Assembly (NCBI GenBank): GCA_023140195.1
Contig: JAGLME010000015.1
Span: forward strand, 62,001-126,000
DNA from: Thermoplasmata archaeon
Lineage (GTDB): Archaea; Thermoplasmatota; Thermoplasmata; RBG-16-68-12; SOIM01
Length of the DNA stretch: 64,000 bases
Direction: 5' to 3'
In this document: piece after piece, positions 32,721 to 41,930 of the stretch
Layout: each line of letters starts with the position of its first letter
How positions within the stretch are numbered: position 1 is the first letter of the stretch
Position numbers and translations under genes: made by a program
Notes under the pieces: generated by a model
Told to the model about the DNA's origin: nothing
The model's database searches: none
Seen by the model: only the letters and a program-made list of their open reading frames with translations

Positions 32721-33844
32721 TAGAGATGTTCAAAGAATGGTACGATGCAAGACACGAGTACGCTAAGGAATGGAAGGAGAAGACTGGCGGAAAGGTACTG
32801 GGCTACTTCTGCACCTACGTGCCGGAGGAGATACTCCTGGCAGCCGACGTTTTGCCTGTGCGCATTCTGGGTAGTCATGAGCCGCAGGATGTTACGGAAC
32901 CGCATATCTTCGGTATGTTCTGTCCGTTCTGCAGGGACTGTCTGGCTCAGGGATTGAAGGGTAGGTACGACTATCTGGACGGCATAATGATCGCGCAGTC
33001 ATGTCTGCACATCAGGCAGGCGTATACGAGCTGGGAGATGCACATACCCGTCCCGTTCAGCTATTACCTACCAATGCCCAACCACGTCCAGAGCCCGAGG
33101 GCGCTTCCATACTTGAAGGCCGAACTGGAGACATTCAAGAAGGCGGTCGAGGAATGGACCGGGAAGACGATAACCGACGAGGACCTGGACAGAGGAATAG
33201 AGATTATGAACAGGAACAGGCGTCTGTTGAGGGACGCCTACGACACCCGAAAGGCGGCCGACCCACCGATGTCCGGCCTGGAAGCGATGTACATGGCCGT
33301 CTCGAGCCAGATGATAGACAAGACCGAGCACAGCGACGTGGTCGAAGAGTCCCTGAAGGAACTGCAGACCAGGAAGCTGGAGACACCCACTGGTGAGAGG
33401 CTGATAATCATCGGCAGCGAGGACGACGATACAACATTCATCGACATGGTGGAGAACTGCGGTTCGACCATCGTGGTGGACGACCACTGCACCGGAAGCA
33501 GGTACTTCTGGAATCAGGTGGAGTCCAACGGAGAGGACAGGCTTCAGGCCATCGCACAGAGGTACATCGACAGACCGAGATGCCCGACCAAGGACTGGGA
33601 GGAGAGATCGAGGATCCCGCACATCATGAACCTGGCAAAGGACTGGAACGTCAGCGGCGCGATACTGCTGCAGCAGAAGTTCTGCGACCCGCATGAGCTG
33701 GATATCCCGATCATCAGGAAGACGCTGGAAGAAAGCGGCATCCCGACGCTGTTCCTTGAGCTTGATGTGACCGTACCCGTAGGACAGTTCCAGACCCGTG
33801 TTGAAGCGTTCCTGGAGATGCTCATGGAGGAGGACCTATTCTGA
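32717..33844 (+). CDS. bzdN: Class I benzoyl-CoA reductase-like subunit (BzdN/BcrC type, HgdB fold)
   Basis: A 375-residue protein of the 2-hydroxyglutaryl-CoA dehydratase/benzoyl-CoA reductase family. Cysteines in FCTYVPEE (Cys32), MFCPFCRDCLAQGLKGRYDYLDG (Cys69, Cys72, Cys75) and QSCLHIR (Cys96) are placed to bind a [4Fe-4S] cluster. The CPF.RDCLAQGLKGRYDYLDG context is, from memory, typical of BcrC/BzdN rather than of hydroxyacyl dehydratases. In class I reductases this subunit pairs with BcrB/BzdO and reduces the aromatic ring of benzoyl-CoA at very low potential. The ATG at 32717 follows AGGAGG and overlaps the GNAT stop; a frame to 32630 runs inside the GNAT gene and is rejected. Confidence 0.8.
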   Translation: MIEMFKEWYDARHEYAKEWKEKTGGKVLGYFCTYVPEEILLAADVLPVRILGSHEPQDVTEPHIFGMFCPFCRDCLAQGLKGRYDYLDGIMIAQSCLHIRQAYTSWEMHIPVPFSYYLPMPNHVQSPRALPYLKAELETFKKAVEEWTGKTITDEDLDRGIEIMNRNRRLLRDAYDTRKAADPPMSGLEAMYMAVSSQMIDKTEHSDVVEESLKELQTRKLETPTGERLIIIGSEDDDTTFIDMVENCGSTIVVDDHCTGSRYFWNQVESNGEDRLQAIAQRYIDRPRCPTKDWEERSRIPHIMNLAKDWNVSGAILLQQKFCDPHELDIPIIRKTLEESGIPTLFLELDVTVPVGQFQTRVEAFLEMLMEEDLF

Positions 33845-33856
33845 GGAGGTAGAAAG

Positions 33857-35155
33857 ATGGCAGAAGACAAATATCCAACTGAACCCCTGAAATGCTGGGA
33901 AGAGGCCAAGCAGCTGAGGTTCAAGTATTATGAGGACTACAAGAACGCCAACGAGACCGGAGGACTTAGATGGGCCGGCGGTGCATGGTCGTTCGATGCT
34001 GTGCCTTACGGCCTGGGTGACGACGTTTACCCGCTGACCGGGGAGCCTTACGGTGCATCGACGGCTTTTGACAAGGAGTTCTCGAAGAAGTGCCTGGAAG
34101 CAGCCGAGGCGGCCGGCTATGCAAGGGACCTGTGTTCATACATGCGCAATTACTGGGGATCGATTCTCCTGAACAAGTTCACATTCGGCGGACCTTTCCC
34201 GAAACCCGACTTCATCTGGCAGGACCACATCTGTTGCAGCCATGCCAAGTGGTATCAGGTGGCCTCCGAGCTGGAGGGCGGCGTTCCGTCATTCGTGGTC
34301 GATGTCGGGGTTGGAACATTCGATGAAATGAACGACAACAAGGTCCAGTACGTCGCGGGACAGCTCCTGGATGGCATTGATTGGCTGGTCGAGACGACCG
34401 GGAGGACCTATGACGACAACAAGCTGATCGAGGCGGTGAAGTCGGAGTTCCGCCTTACCAGTACTTGGGCAAAGATTTGCGAGCTGAACAAGGCCGTGCC
34501 CGCACCCTTGGACGAGAAATCGATGTACTCCCTGTACGTTTTCGGCGTTCTCAGCAAGGCTAAGAAGGAGTACGCTGACTTCATGGACAAACTCCTAGCG
34601 GAGGTCCAGGACAGGGTGGACAGAGGGATCGCCGCGATTGCCAATGAGAGGACCCGAGTGATGAGCGACACCCAGCCGCCATGGGGATTCCTCAAGGTCT
34701 TCAGGTATCTGGAGAAGTTCGGATGCGTTTCCATAGGTTCTCTTTACACCTTCGGTCTGACCGGGCTGTGGGAGGACAAGGAGGACGGTTCATGGGGGGC
34801 CAAGACCACACCGATGGAGAAAGGCGTCACGATCAACACCAGGGAAAAGGCGATCGAAGAACTCGTCAAATGGAACCTGGCCAAACCCGAATGGCAGCAT
34901 TTCTACCATCCACAGTTGAAGAGCGACATGATGGTCAGGATAGCAAAGGAATGGAAGCTCGACGGCGTCATGCTCCATTACAACAGGGGCTGCGAGGGCC
35001 TGTCCCTTGGGATCGCAGAGAACAGGCTTGCGCTGCAAGCCGCCGGATATCCGGTCCTGGTCTTCGAAGGGAACATGGGCGATGAGAGGGAATTCGATGA
35101 AGCTGGCACGATGGGAAAGATGGATACTTTCATGGAGACCCTTGGGGTGATATGA
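33857..35155 (+). CDS. bzdO: Class I benzoyl-CoA reductase-like subunit (BzdO/BcrB type)
   Basis: A 432-residue partner of the preceding subunit. Conserved features are [11 protein letters not shown] (Cys93), [20 protein letters not shown] (Cys126-Cys127), and [17 protein letters not shown] with [19 protein letters not shown] near the C-terminus (Cys379). In characterised enzymes the two HgdB-fold subunits hold the substrate and the clusters where the electrons arrive. Length and gene order (375 then 432 residues, then two ATPases, then a ferredoxin) match the Azoarcus Bzd set. The ATG at 33857 follows GAGGAGGT. An alternative is a relative acting on a different CoA ester. Confidence 0.8.
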   Translation: MAEDKYPTEPLKCWEEAKQLRFKYYEDYKNANETGGLRWAGGAWSFDAVPYGLGDDVYPLTGEPYGASTAFDKEFSKKCLEAAEAAGYARDLCSYMRNYWGSILLNKFTFGGPFPKPDFIWQDHICCSHAKWYQVASELEGGVPSFVVDVGVGTFDEMNDNKVQYVAGQLLDGIDWLVETTGRTYDDNKLIEAVKSEFRLTSTWAKICELNKAVPAPLDEKSMYSLYVFGVLSKAKKEYADFMDKLLAEVQDRVDRGIAAIANERTRVMSDTQPPWGFLKVFRYLEKFGCVSIGSLYTFGLTGLWEDKEDGSWGAKTTPMEKGVTINTREKAIEELVKWNLAKPEWQHFYHPQLKSDMMVRIAKEWKLDGVMLHYNRGCEGLSLGIAENRLALQAAGYPVLVFEGNMGDEREFDEAGTMGKMDTFMETLGVI

Positions 35156-35156
35156 G

Positions 35157-35936
35157 ATGTACGTTGCAGGAATTGATATGGGCGCCAAGTTCGTGAAGGT
35201 CGTTATCCTTGACGACGGCGAGATCAAAGGCAAGGGAATGGCACCCACGGGCTTTGACCTGGATGAGGCGGCCAACAGCGCATTCAACAGTGCGCTTGAG
35301 AACGCCGGCATCCAGAAGGATGACCTCAAGCACATAACTTCGACTGGAGCCGGCAAGAAGGAGGTCGACTTCAGGAACACCGAGGTCACCGAGGTCGGGG
35401 CCGCGGCAAAGGGGGCGATATCCCTGTTCCCGGGTTCCAGGACCATCATCGAGGTTGGTGCAGAAGAGGGAAGGGCCCTCAGAAGCGACGAGAACGGAAG
35501 GGTCCTGGACTTCGTCATCAACGAGAAGTGTGCGGCAGGTGCAGGAGCTTTCACAGAGGCAATGGCTAGAGCTTTGGAGATACCCGTCACCGAGATGGGG
35601 GCACTCTCCCTGAAGTCAGCCAAGGAGACACCGATGAACGCTCAGTGTGCCGTGTTCGCAGAATCAGAGGTCGTATCACTCGTTCATTCCAAGACATCCA
35701 AAGAGGACATAGCAAGAGCGATCCACGATGCGATTGCGAGCAGGATATCCTCGATGGTGAGAAGGCTCTCGATAGAGAAGGACGTTACTCTGATCGGCGG
35801 ACTGGCCAAGAACATCGGGTTCGTTGAATCCTTGAAGAGGGATCTCAATATGGACATTAATGTCCCGGATGACCCCGATTTCGTGGGGGCACTCGGCGCG
35901 GCTCTTGTGGCCCGGAAGAAGGCAAAGGAGGGCTAG
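35157..35936 (+). CDS. bzdP: BadF/BcrA-family ATPase subunit (BzdP/BcrD type)
   Basis: A 259-residue ASKHA ATPase that starts with GIDMGAKFVKVVILDDG. Cys125 (EKCAAGAGAF) and Cys164 (AQCAVFAESE) are the two ligands that each ATPase monomer offers to a [4Fe-4S] cluster bridging the dimer. Where the other ATPase has DMGGQD, this one has EVGAEEG (99-105), so its nucleotide site is altered. That is expected for the smaller subunit of the heterodimer, if I recall BcrD correctly. ATP hydrolysis here drives electrons from ferredoxin to the reductase core. It starts one base after the previous stop. Confidence 0.8.
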   Translation: MYVAGIDMGAKFVKVVILDDGEIKGKGMAPTGFDLDEAANSAFNSALENAGIQKDDLKHITSTGAGKKEVDFRNTEVTEVGAAAKGAISLFPGSRTIIEVGAEEGRALRSDENGRVLDFVINEKCAAGAGAFTEAMARALEIPVTEMGALSLKSAKETPMNAQCAVFAESEVVSLVHSKTSKEDIARAIHDAIASRISSMVRRLSIEKDVTLIGGLAKNIGFVESLKRDLNMDINVPDDPDFVGALGAALVARKKAKEG

Positions 35937-35939
35937 GAA

Positions 35940-36821
35940 ATGGCAACAGAAGATTCAGAGTACTGGAGATGGAAGGAATACAACTGGAAGGACCCCGAGA
36001 TGGACTGGAAGGACGCCGAATTCATCACGGCCGGAGTCGATGTTGGCTCGGTCAGTTCACAGGCGGTCATAACGCTGGACAGCAAGCTTTTCGCTTACAG
36101 CAACATGAGAACGGGTTCCAACAGCCCCGACAGTGCGAGGAACGCGATGAACTGGGCACTTGAGGACACTGGGCTGGATTTGGAGAAGATACAATATGTC
36201 GTTGGTACCGGATACGGCAGGGTGAACGTGCCTTTCGCGGACAGGGCGATAACCGAGATCGCTTGCCACGGACGAGGTGCCAATTACATGTACGGCCCCA
36301 CTGTGAGGACCGTTCTGGACATGGGCGGACAGGACTGCAAGGCCATCAGGACTGACGAGAAGGGCAAGGTCACCGCTTTCCTGATGAACGACAAATGTGC
36401 AGCGGGCACAGGCAGGGGAATGGAGGTCTTCGCAGATCTGCTGGGCATTCACATCGAGAAGGTCGGCGAGGAGTCGTTCAAGGTGGAGAAGGAACCCCCG
36501 GCGGTCAGCAGCACGTGCGTCGTGTTCGCTAAGTCGGAGGCAACTGGTCTGTTGAGAGCAGGCTGGCCGAAGAACAAGGTTCTGGCAGCCTATTGCTCCG
36601 CAATGGCTCATAGGGTCGTGACCCTTCTGGAACGCTTGGGAGTCGAGAAGGAGTTCGCCATCACCGGTGGAATAGCGAAGAACAGCGGTGTCGTCAAGAG
36701 GATCGAGAAGGAGCTCGGACTGACCGCACTGGACGTCAACCTGGACACCCAGATCGCAGGTGCTCTGGGCGGTGCTCTGTTCGCAGAGGCCCTGGCGAAG
36801 AAGGCGCAGAAGCAAGGGTGA
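35940..36821 (+). CDS. bzdQ: BadF/BcrA-family ATPase subunit (BzdQ/BcrA type)
   Basis: A 293-residue ATPase and the second, distinct member of the pair. It has the complete phosphate motifs GVDVGSVSSQAV and DMGGQDCKAIR (GGQD 129-132), and the cluster cysteines Cys153 (DKCAAGTGRG) and Cys193 (STCVVFAKSE). Two different ATPases in one operon argue for a heterodimeric activase as in class I benzoyl-CoA reductase; 2-hydroxyacyl-CoA dehydratases use one homodimeric ATPase. An N-terminal extension of about 28 residues, rich in Trp, Lys and Asp, precedes the fold. The gene starts three bases after the previous stop. Confidence 0.8.
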   Translation: MATEDSEYWRWKEYNWKDPEMDWKDAEFITAGVDVGSVSSQAVITLDSKLFAYSNMRTGSNSPDSARNAMNWALEDTGLDLEKIQYVVGTGYGRVNVPFADRAITEIACHGRGANYMYGPTVRTVLDMGGQDCKAIRTDEKGKVTAFLMNDKCAAGTGRGMEVFADLLGIHIEKVGEESFKVEKEPPAVSSTCVVFAKSEATGLLRAGWPKNKVLAAYCSAMAHRVVTLLERLGVEKEFAITGGIAKNSGVVKRIEKELGLTALDVNLDTQIAGALGGALFAEALAKKAQKQG

Positions 36822-36826
36822 GGAGA

Positions 36827-37114
36827 ATGCAGGCCAATTACGGGTATAGGGACGGTTCGGGCGAGTACTACATCACCATCGACACAGACAAGTGCGACAG
36901 CTGTGGCAAGTGCGTCGAAGCGTGTCCGTCAAAGATACTCGTGATGGTCAGCGACCCGTTCGATCCAATGTCCGATGCAGACATTCCGATAGTGATTGAA
37001 GCAGAAAGGAAGAAGATCAAATACACCTGCGGCCCGTGCAAGCCAGTGGACAAGGAGCGAGAAGAGCCCTGCATCAAGGCCTGCGAGCCACGCGCCATCA
37101 CGCATTCCTGGTAA
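36827..37114 (+). CDS. Ferredoxin, 2[4Fe-4S]-like, in the reductase operon
   Basis: A 95-residue ferredoxin. The first cluster is classical: CDSCGKCVEACP (Cys23, 26, 29, 33). The second is stretched: CGPCK, then about nine residues, then CIKACEP. A low-potential ferredoxin is the direct electron donor of class I benzoyl-CoA reductases, and in the Azoarcus bzd cluster a ferredoxin gene (bzdM) follows the four subunits just as here. ATG at 36827 follows GGTGAGGAG; GTG at 36818 overlaps the ATPase stop and would add three residues. Confidence 0.82.
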   Translation: MQANYGYRDGSGEYYITIDTDKCDSCGKCVEACPSKILVMVSDPFDPMSDADIPIVIEAERKKIKYTCGPCKPVDKEREEPCIKACEPRAITHSW

Positions 37115-37168
37115 CTTTCGTTCGGTCTGATCGGGAGACAGGCGTTTCCCTCCAGAGGTTCGGATACT

Positions 37169-39664
37169 ATGAGACTGACCATCGATGATGTTCCTGTGGA
37201 AGTTCCCGAGAACACTACCATTCTAGAGGCCGCGAGGTCGGCTGAGATATACATTCCCACTCTGTGCTCCCATCCGGATCTGCCTCCTGGGAAGGGCATG
37301 AAGGGTGGGGATTTCGTTTACTGGGGCAGCGAGAAGATGGAAGGAGAACCCCAAGAGTATGAGGGCTGCAGGCTGTGCCTGGTGGAGATTCAGGGCGAGG
37401 ATGAGCTCAAACAGTCTTGCGCCAGTGTCGTCTCTGAAGGAATGATCGTAAGTACCAACACCCAGAGCGTCCGGGACAAGCGGCAGGAGAACCTGATGGA
37501 GGTAATGAAGGACCATCCTCACGCTTGCTTATTGTGTGCTCAAGTGGAAGGGTGCAGCCGGGAACCGTGTTCCTTGAACGTGCCCGTGAACGAGAGATGC
37601 TGTCCCGAGCTGGGGAAGTGCGAGATACAGAAGGTCGCCGACTACGTGGGCATCAGGGAGGATACCCCGCGTTATGTCCCCAAGGACAGGCCAGTCGTGG
37701 AAGATGAGCCGTTGTACAAGAGGGACTACAACATATGCATCGGGTGCAACAGGTGCGTCAGAGCATGCAACGATCTGAGAGGCGTGGGTGCGCTTGGCTC
37801 GACTTATCGTGATGGTGCCTTTGTCGTGGGACCGGTGGCTCCTACATTGAAAGAATCGAACTGCAAGTTCTGCGGCGCATGTGTCGAAGTTTGCCCGACC
37901 GGAACTCTCACCGACAAGAAGATCATCTCGGACCGGGAAAGGGATCTCGTGCCGTGCATAGGAGAATGTCCGGTTGGAATGGATGTGCCCAGGTACAACT
38001 ATCTGGTCTCTCAGGGAAGGCACGCCGAAGCTGCTGCCGTTGTAAGGGAAAGCACTCCCATCGTCTATTCATTGGGGAACATATGCTTCCATCCTTGCGA
38101 GACCGAATGTACCAGGAACGAGGTGAACGAACCTATCGCGATCTGTGCGCTGAAGAGATTCGCTACTGAACAGGACAACAACGCTTGGAAATCACTAATT
38201 CTAACGCCAACTCCTACGGGAAAGAAGGTCGCAGTCATTGGATCTGGACCGTCTGGGCTTTCGGCCGGTTACTACCTCCAGAGAAAAGGTCATTCCGTTA
38301 CGATATTCGAGTTGCTTCCCGAGTTCGGCGGGATGATGAGATACGCATTCCCCGAATACAGACTCCCTATGGAGACACTGCAGAAGGACATCGATACCAT
38401 TGCCGGGTTCGGTGTGGAGTTCAAGGCCAACACTGCCATTGGAAAGGACATTACCTTCCAGGGCCTGAGGGACCAGGGATTCGATGCGATCTTCATAGGC
38501 GTCGGAGGCCAGCTGAGCAAGAGGATTCCGCTTGAAGGTTCTGATATGCCAGGCGTTCTCTGGGGACTGGATTTTCTGAGGGACGTGAGGATGGGCAAGG
38601 ACATCAAACTTGAAGGACGTGCGGTCGTGATCGGCGGCGGGAACGTTGCCATAGATGTCGCTCTCACCGCTATGCGTCTCGGTGCATCGGAGATACAACT
38701 CGCTTGTCTGGAATCTAGGGACGAGATGCCAGCTTTTGGACATGAGATCGAGCAGGCGATAGACGAGGGTGTGAAGATCAACGTGTCATGGGGGCCCAAT
38801 AGGATAATCGAGAGCGACGGCAAGATCACTGGCATAGAGCTCAAAAGATGCATGTCAGTGTTCGATGATGACGGCAAGTTCAACCCTAAGTACGATGAAT
38901 CGGAGACCACCATCATTGAGACGGACAATGTCCTACTGGCTATCGGCCAGTCAACCGATCTGTTATTCCTAGAAGGTAGCGGAGTGGAGACCGTCGGTCC
39001 CGGCATCAAGGTGCAGGAAGGATCTCTTCAAACTAACGTTCCGGGAGTCTACGCAGGCGGCGAAGTGGTCAGTGGACCAGCATCCGTGATCGATGCGATT
39101 GCCTTGGGCCAGAAGGCCGCAATGGCCATGGACAAGTACTTGGGCGGGGACGGGAACATTCAGGAAGTGCTTCTGGAAAAAGAAGATCCTGACCCCCACC
39201 TCGGAAAAGAAGAAGGCTTCGCGGATAGGCCAATGGTCAAGATGCCCGTACTGTCAATGGAAGAGAGAGCTGGTTTTGGCCAGATCGAGCTTGGTTATGA
39301 TGAGAGCTCAGCAATGGAAGAGGCGAAGCGCTGTCTTAGATGCAATCTCAGGTTGACGCTCAGATGCAATCCCTTGCCGCCGGAGAAGTGGCTCGCGCTC
39401 ACCGAGGAGAACATCGCCACCGTGCCGGATTCAGAGGGCGTCTTCCAGCTCCTGGACGAGAGCAAGATGATAATCTTTATCTCCGGCGTAATGAACATGC
39501 AGGAGGCTCTGAACGAGCAGCTTCGAACCAGTCCAAACGCCAAGTTCTTCGTATGGGAAGAGGACAAGATGTACACCAAGAGGGAGAGCGAACTGATCCA
39601 ACAATTCCTGCAGGTCCATGGGAAGTTACCGGGAGGGAACGACGAACTGGACGACCTGTTCTGA
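37169..39664 (+). CDS. Multi-cluster flavoprotein: NuoG-like Fe-S head fused to GltD/NfnB-like NAD(P)H oxidoreductase
   Basis: An 831-residue protein. A plant-type [2Fe-2S] domain (Cys33, 67, 70, 84) is followed by a NuoG-like His-Cys cluster (HPHACLLC), then a 2[4Fe-4S] ferredoxin domain (Cys190-200 and Cys232-242). The glutamate-synthase-beta-like part has its own entry cysteines (CIGECPVG, CFHPCETECTRNEVN), an FAD motif GSGPSGLSAGYYL and an NAD(P) motif GGGNVAIDVALTAMRLG. An extra domain of about 150 residues closes the protein, with CLRCNLRLTLRC. It probably moves electrons between NAD(P)H and the ferredoxin of the preceding operon, comparable to the role proposed for BzdV. Bifurcation would need partners not seen here. 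ATG at 37169, 54 bases after the ferredoxin. Confidence 0.8.
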   Translation: MRLTIDDVPVEVPENTTILEAARSAEIYIPTLCSHPDLPPGKGMKGGDFVYWGSEKMEGEPQEYEGCRLCLVEIQGEDELKQSCASVVSEGMIVSTNTQSVRDKRQENLMEVMKDHPHACLLCAQVEGCSREPCSLNVPVNERCCPELGKCEIQKVADYVGIREDTPRYVPKDRPVVEDEPLYKRDYNICIGCNRCVRACNDLRGVGALGSTYRDGAFVVGPVAPTLKESNCKFCGACVEVCPTGTLTDKKIISDRERDLVPCIGECPVGMDVPRYNYLVSQGRHAEAAAVVRESTPIVYSLGNICFHPCETECTRNEVNEPIAICALKRFATEQDNNAWKSLILTPTPTGKKVAVIGSGPSGLSAGYYLQRKGHSVTIFELLPEFGGMMRYAFPEYRLPMETLQKDIDTIAGFGVEFKANTAIGKDITFQGLRDQGFDAIFIGVGGQLSKRIPLEGSDMPGVLWGLDFLRDVRMGKDIKLEGRAVVIGGGNVAIDVALTAMRLGASEIQLACLESRDEMPAFGHEIEQAIDEGVKINVSWGPNRIIESDGKITGIELKRCMSVFDDDGKFNPKYDESETTIIETDNVLLAIGQSTDLLFLEGSGVETVGPGIKVQEGSLQTNVPGVYAGGEVVSGPASVIDAIALGQKAAMAMDKYLGGDGNIQEVLLEKEDPDPHLGKEEGFADRPMVKMPVLSMEERAGFGQIELGYDESSAMEEAKRCLRCNLRLTLRCNPLPPEKWLALTEENIATVPDSEGVFQLLDESKMIIFISGVMNMQEALNEQLRTSPNAKFFVWEEDKMYTKRESELIQQFLQVHGKLPGGNDELDDLF

Positions 39665-39674
39665 TGTGATTCAA

Positions 39675-39893
39675 ATGACGAGAGAGGAAGATCTGAAACT
39701 AGAAGGCTGGACGAGGATGTTCAGCGCCACTGAGCCGAGAATCAGCGAGTCCGTGGAGATGTACGAATCCCTTGGCATGGAGGTCCTGCTCGAGGACATC
39801 GAGACCGAGAACGATGAGGACTGCAACGAATGCGTAAACGGATTCGAGGACACCATCAAGGTCATCTACACCAGGCCCAAGAGGGTCGAGTGA
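39675..39893 (+). CDS. Small acidic protein with a CNEC pair, unknown function
   Basis: A 72-residue protein rich in Glu and Asp. It contains EMYESLGMEVLLEDI, then DCNECVNG and a final strand IKVIYTRPKR. I do not have a name for it, although the pattern of a helix, a Cys-x-x-Cys knuckle and a basic end is reminiscent of small archaeal proteins found beside aromatic and amino-acid catabolic genes. It starts ten bases after the flavoprotein stop (TGATGTGATTCAA then ATG) and is the last gene before a new promoter, so it belongs to the reductase operon. Confidence 0.6.
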   Translation: MTREEDLKLEGWTRMFSATEPRISESVEMYESLGMEVLLEDIETENDEDCNECVNGFEDTIKVIYTRPKRVE

Positions 39894-39899
39894 AAAGGT

Positions 39900-39910
39900 T
39901 AGATATATCC
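39900..39910 (+). promoter_or_regulatory. TATA-like box before the dienoyl-CoA-reductase-like gene
   Basis: TAGATATATCC lies 38-48 bases before the ATG at 39948. A long purine-rich ribosome site (GGGGGAAGAGGAGGAGG) lies between them. It probably marks a new transcription unit. Confidence 0.5.
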
Positions 39911-39947
39911 GTATCATTTGCCTAACGGGGGAAGAGGAGGAGGAACC

Positions 39948-41921
39948 ATGAGACCGGGAGAGGAGAAGTACCCGCATATTTTCAGTCCAGGTAAGATCGG
40001 GAAGCTGGAGGCAAAGAACAGGATCAAGTACGCATCCACAGAGACCAACTTCTGCGACAGGGACGGATTCGTAACGGACAAGGAGATCGCCTACATGGAG
40101 GCCCAGGCCAAGGGCGGTTCTGGCATAGTCACAACTCAAGGCGCTTATACTGACGAGAAAGGAGAGGCCAGAGGCTACGTGGGAATGGCCGGTATCTGGG
40201 ATGACAAGTTCCTACCTGGTTTGAAGAAGATCGCTGACGTCATACGGGAGAACGATTCGCTTTCATGTGCCCAGTTGATGCACTGCGGGAGGTACGGCGG
40301 CGTCGGTCTGGAGTATTGTGCTGGGCCATCGGCCGTTGATCAGAAGATACCGCTTTTCCATCCGGTCAGGGAGATGTCGGTTGATGACATTCAGCAATGC
40401 GTACAGGAACACGTCGACGGTGCCAGGAGGATCGTGGAAGCCGGTTACGACATGATGGAGATCTCCGGCATTGTGGGATACTTGATAGCCAATTTCGTCT
40501 CCAAATTCACTAACAAGAGGACGGACGAGTACGGTGGCGACATCCGTGGACGGTCCAAGATTATGATAGACATTCTGAAAGGCATTCGGAAGGAAGTGGG
40601 CAACGATTTCCCGGTTGGCATCAGGCTTTGCGCGGAAGAACTGATTGACGATAGAGGTGGAAACACTCCAGAAGAGAGCCTTGAGACCATCAAGATCGCA
40701 GATGAGCTGGGTGTGGACTTCCACAGCGTCACGGCAGGCTGGCAGGAGTCTCCTATTTCAGTCATCACCAGGGATTGTGAGATGGGTAGCTGGCTGTACA
40801 TTGCGGAACGTGTTAAGAAGCATGTCAAAGCACCCGTTGTGATGGCGTACAGATTGTTCGTACCGGAACATCCAGAGGCGGCGATAGCCGCTGGGAACCT
40901 GGACTTCTGGGAGGCCTGCAGACCGATGATCGCCGACCCCGCACTGCCGAACAAGATAGCCGAGGACAGACAGCAGGACATCATACCCTGCACTGCGTGC
41001 AATCTCTGCCTGACCAGGTTGTTCAGGGACCAACCCATTCTGTGCATGGTGAGACCAAATCTCGGACATGAAGGGGAGCCGGAATGGGGATATTATGGCT
41101 TCGAGCCAGCACCCGAGAAGAGAACCGTTACGATTATCGGTGCCGGACCTGGAGGTCTTCAGTGCGCCGCGGTCGCCGCCGAGAGAGGTCACGACGTCAC
41201 CGTCTACGAGAAGGAGGATCACATAGGTGGCCAGGCTTATACTGCATCCATGGGTCCCTACGGCGATGATGAACTGATGCGGCCGATCAAGCAATTGGAG
41301 GCTCAATGCAAGAAACACGGGGTCAAGTTCGAGCTCAACACGACGGCTTCACGAAAGATATTTCCCAGGCCTCATACGGGACTCCCAACGCCCGGTGCGA
41401 TCGTGCTGGCAACTGGCGCGACGCCCAAGGCCGACTACATTCCTGGATCCGACAAGCCACACGTGGTCAATTGCATGGACGTCGTTGAGAGCAAGGCGGA
41501 ACTGGGTGAGAATATCGTCATAATAGGCGGTACAGCAATGGGCGTATCCACGGCACAGTTCTTGGCTCACAAGGGCGGTCACAATATCTCTATCATCGGA
41601 GAGCAGAAGAAGCTGGGGATGGACATTGACGCATCCTATCGATGGCGGTACATGAAGAAGTTGAGAGAAGGCAACGTGCAGCTGTACACGAACGCCAGGG
41701 TCAAGAAGATCAAGGACGAAGGGGTCAAGATCATAACCGCGGAGGGGAAGCAGGTCATACCAGCAGATACGGTCGTAATCGCTACGATGGTGTCGAACGA
41801 CGATCTGTTCTTCAAGCTGTACGACTTCTGTGAGGAGATGTACCTGATTGGGGACTCGGCAGCACCGAGGAACCAGACCCAGGCCATCAGGGAAGGCTTC
41901 CTGACAGGAATGAGAATCTAA
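39948..41921 (+). CDS. Old-yellow-enzyme / 2,4-dienoyl-CoA reductase-like Fe-S flavoprotein
   Basis: This 657-residue protein has an FMN-binding TIM barrel (about 15-360) with AQLMHCGRYGG and the FVSKFTNKRTDEYGG motif. A [4Fe-4S] knot follows (CTACNLCLTRLF...C), then an FAD/NAD(P) module with GAGPGGLQCA and GGTAMGVSTAQFLA. The layout is that of 2,4-dienoyl-CoA reductase (FadH) and trimethylamine dehydrogenase. Beside a ring reductase, a role in reducing a conjugated cyclic or open-chain dienoyl-CoA is plausible; other enoate reductions are possible. ATG at 39948 is chosen because of the ribosome site; an upstream codon at 39918 falls between the TATA box and that site. Confidence 0.82.
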   Translation: MRPGEEKYPHIFSPGKIGKLEAKNRIKYASTETNFCDRDGFVTDKEIAYMEAQAKGGSGIVTTQGAYTDEKGEARGYVGMAGIWDDKFLPGLKKIADVIRENDSLSCAQLMHCGRYGGVGLEYCAGPSAVDQKIPLFHPVREMSVDDIQQCVQEHVDGARRIVEAGYDMMEISGIVGYLIANFVSKFTNKRTDEYGGDIRGRSKIMIDILKGIRKEVGNDFPVGIRLCAEELIDDRGGNTPEESLETIKIADELGVDFHSVTAGWQESPISVITRDCEMGSWLYIAERVKKHVKAPVVMAYRLFVPEHPEAAIAAGNLDFWEACRPMIADPALPNKIAEDRQQDIIPCTACNLCLTRLFRDQPILCMVRPNLGHEGEPEWGYYGFEPAPEKRTVTIIGAGPGGLQCAAVAAERGHDVTVYEKEDHIGGQAYTASMGPYGDDELMRPIKQLEAQCKKHGVKFELNTTASRKIFPRPHTGLPTPGAIVLATGATPKADYIPGSDKPHVVNCMDVVESKAELGENIVIIGGTAMGVSTAQFLAHKGGHNISIIGEQKKLGMDIDASYRWRYMKKLREGNVQLYTNARVKKIKDEGVKIITAEGKQVIPADTVVIATMVSNDDLFFKLYDFCEEMYLIGDSAAPRNQTQAIREGFLTGMRI

Positions 41922-41930
41922 GGTGTTCGA

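Noticed and set aside
32717-36821. Reading the operon as a (R)-2-hydroxyacyl-CoA dehydratase with activator
   Set aside because: Such systems have one homodimeric ATPase. Here two different ATPases, one with a degenerate GGQD motif, plus BcrC/BcrB-like motifs and a ferredoxin favour the class I benzoyl-CoA reductase type. It is kept as the main alternative.
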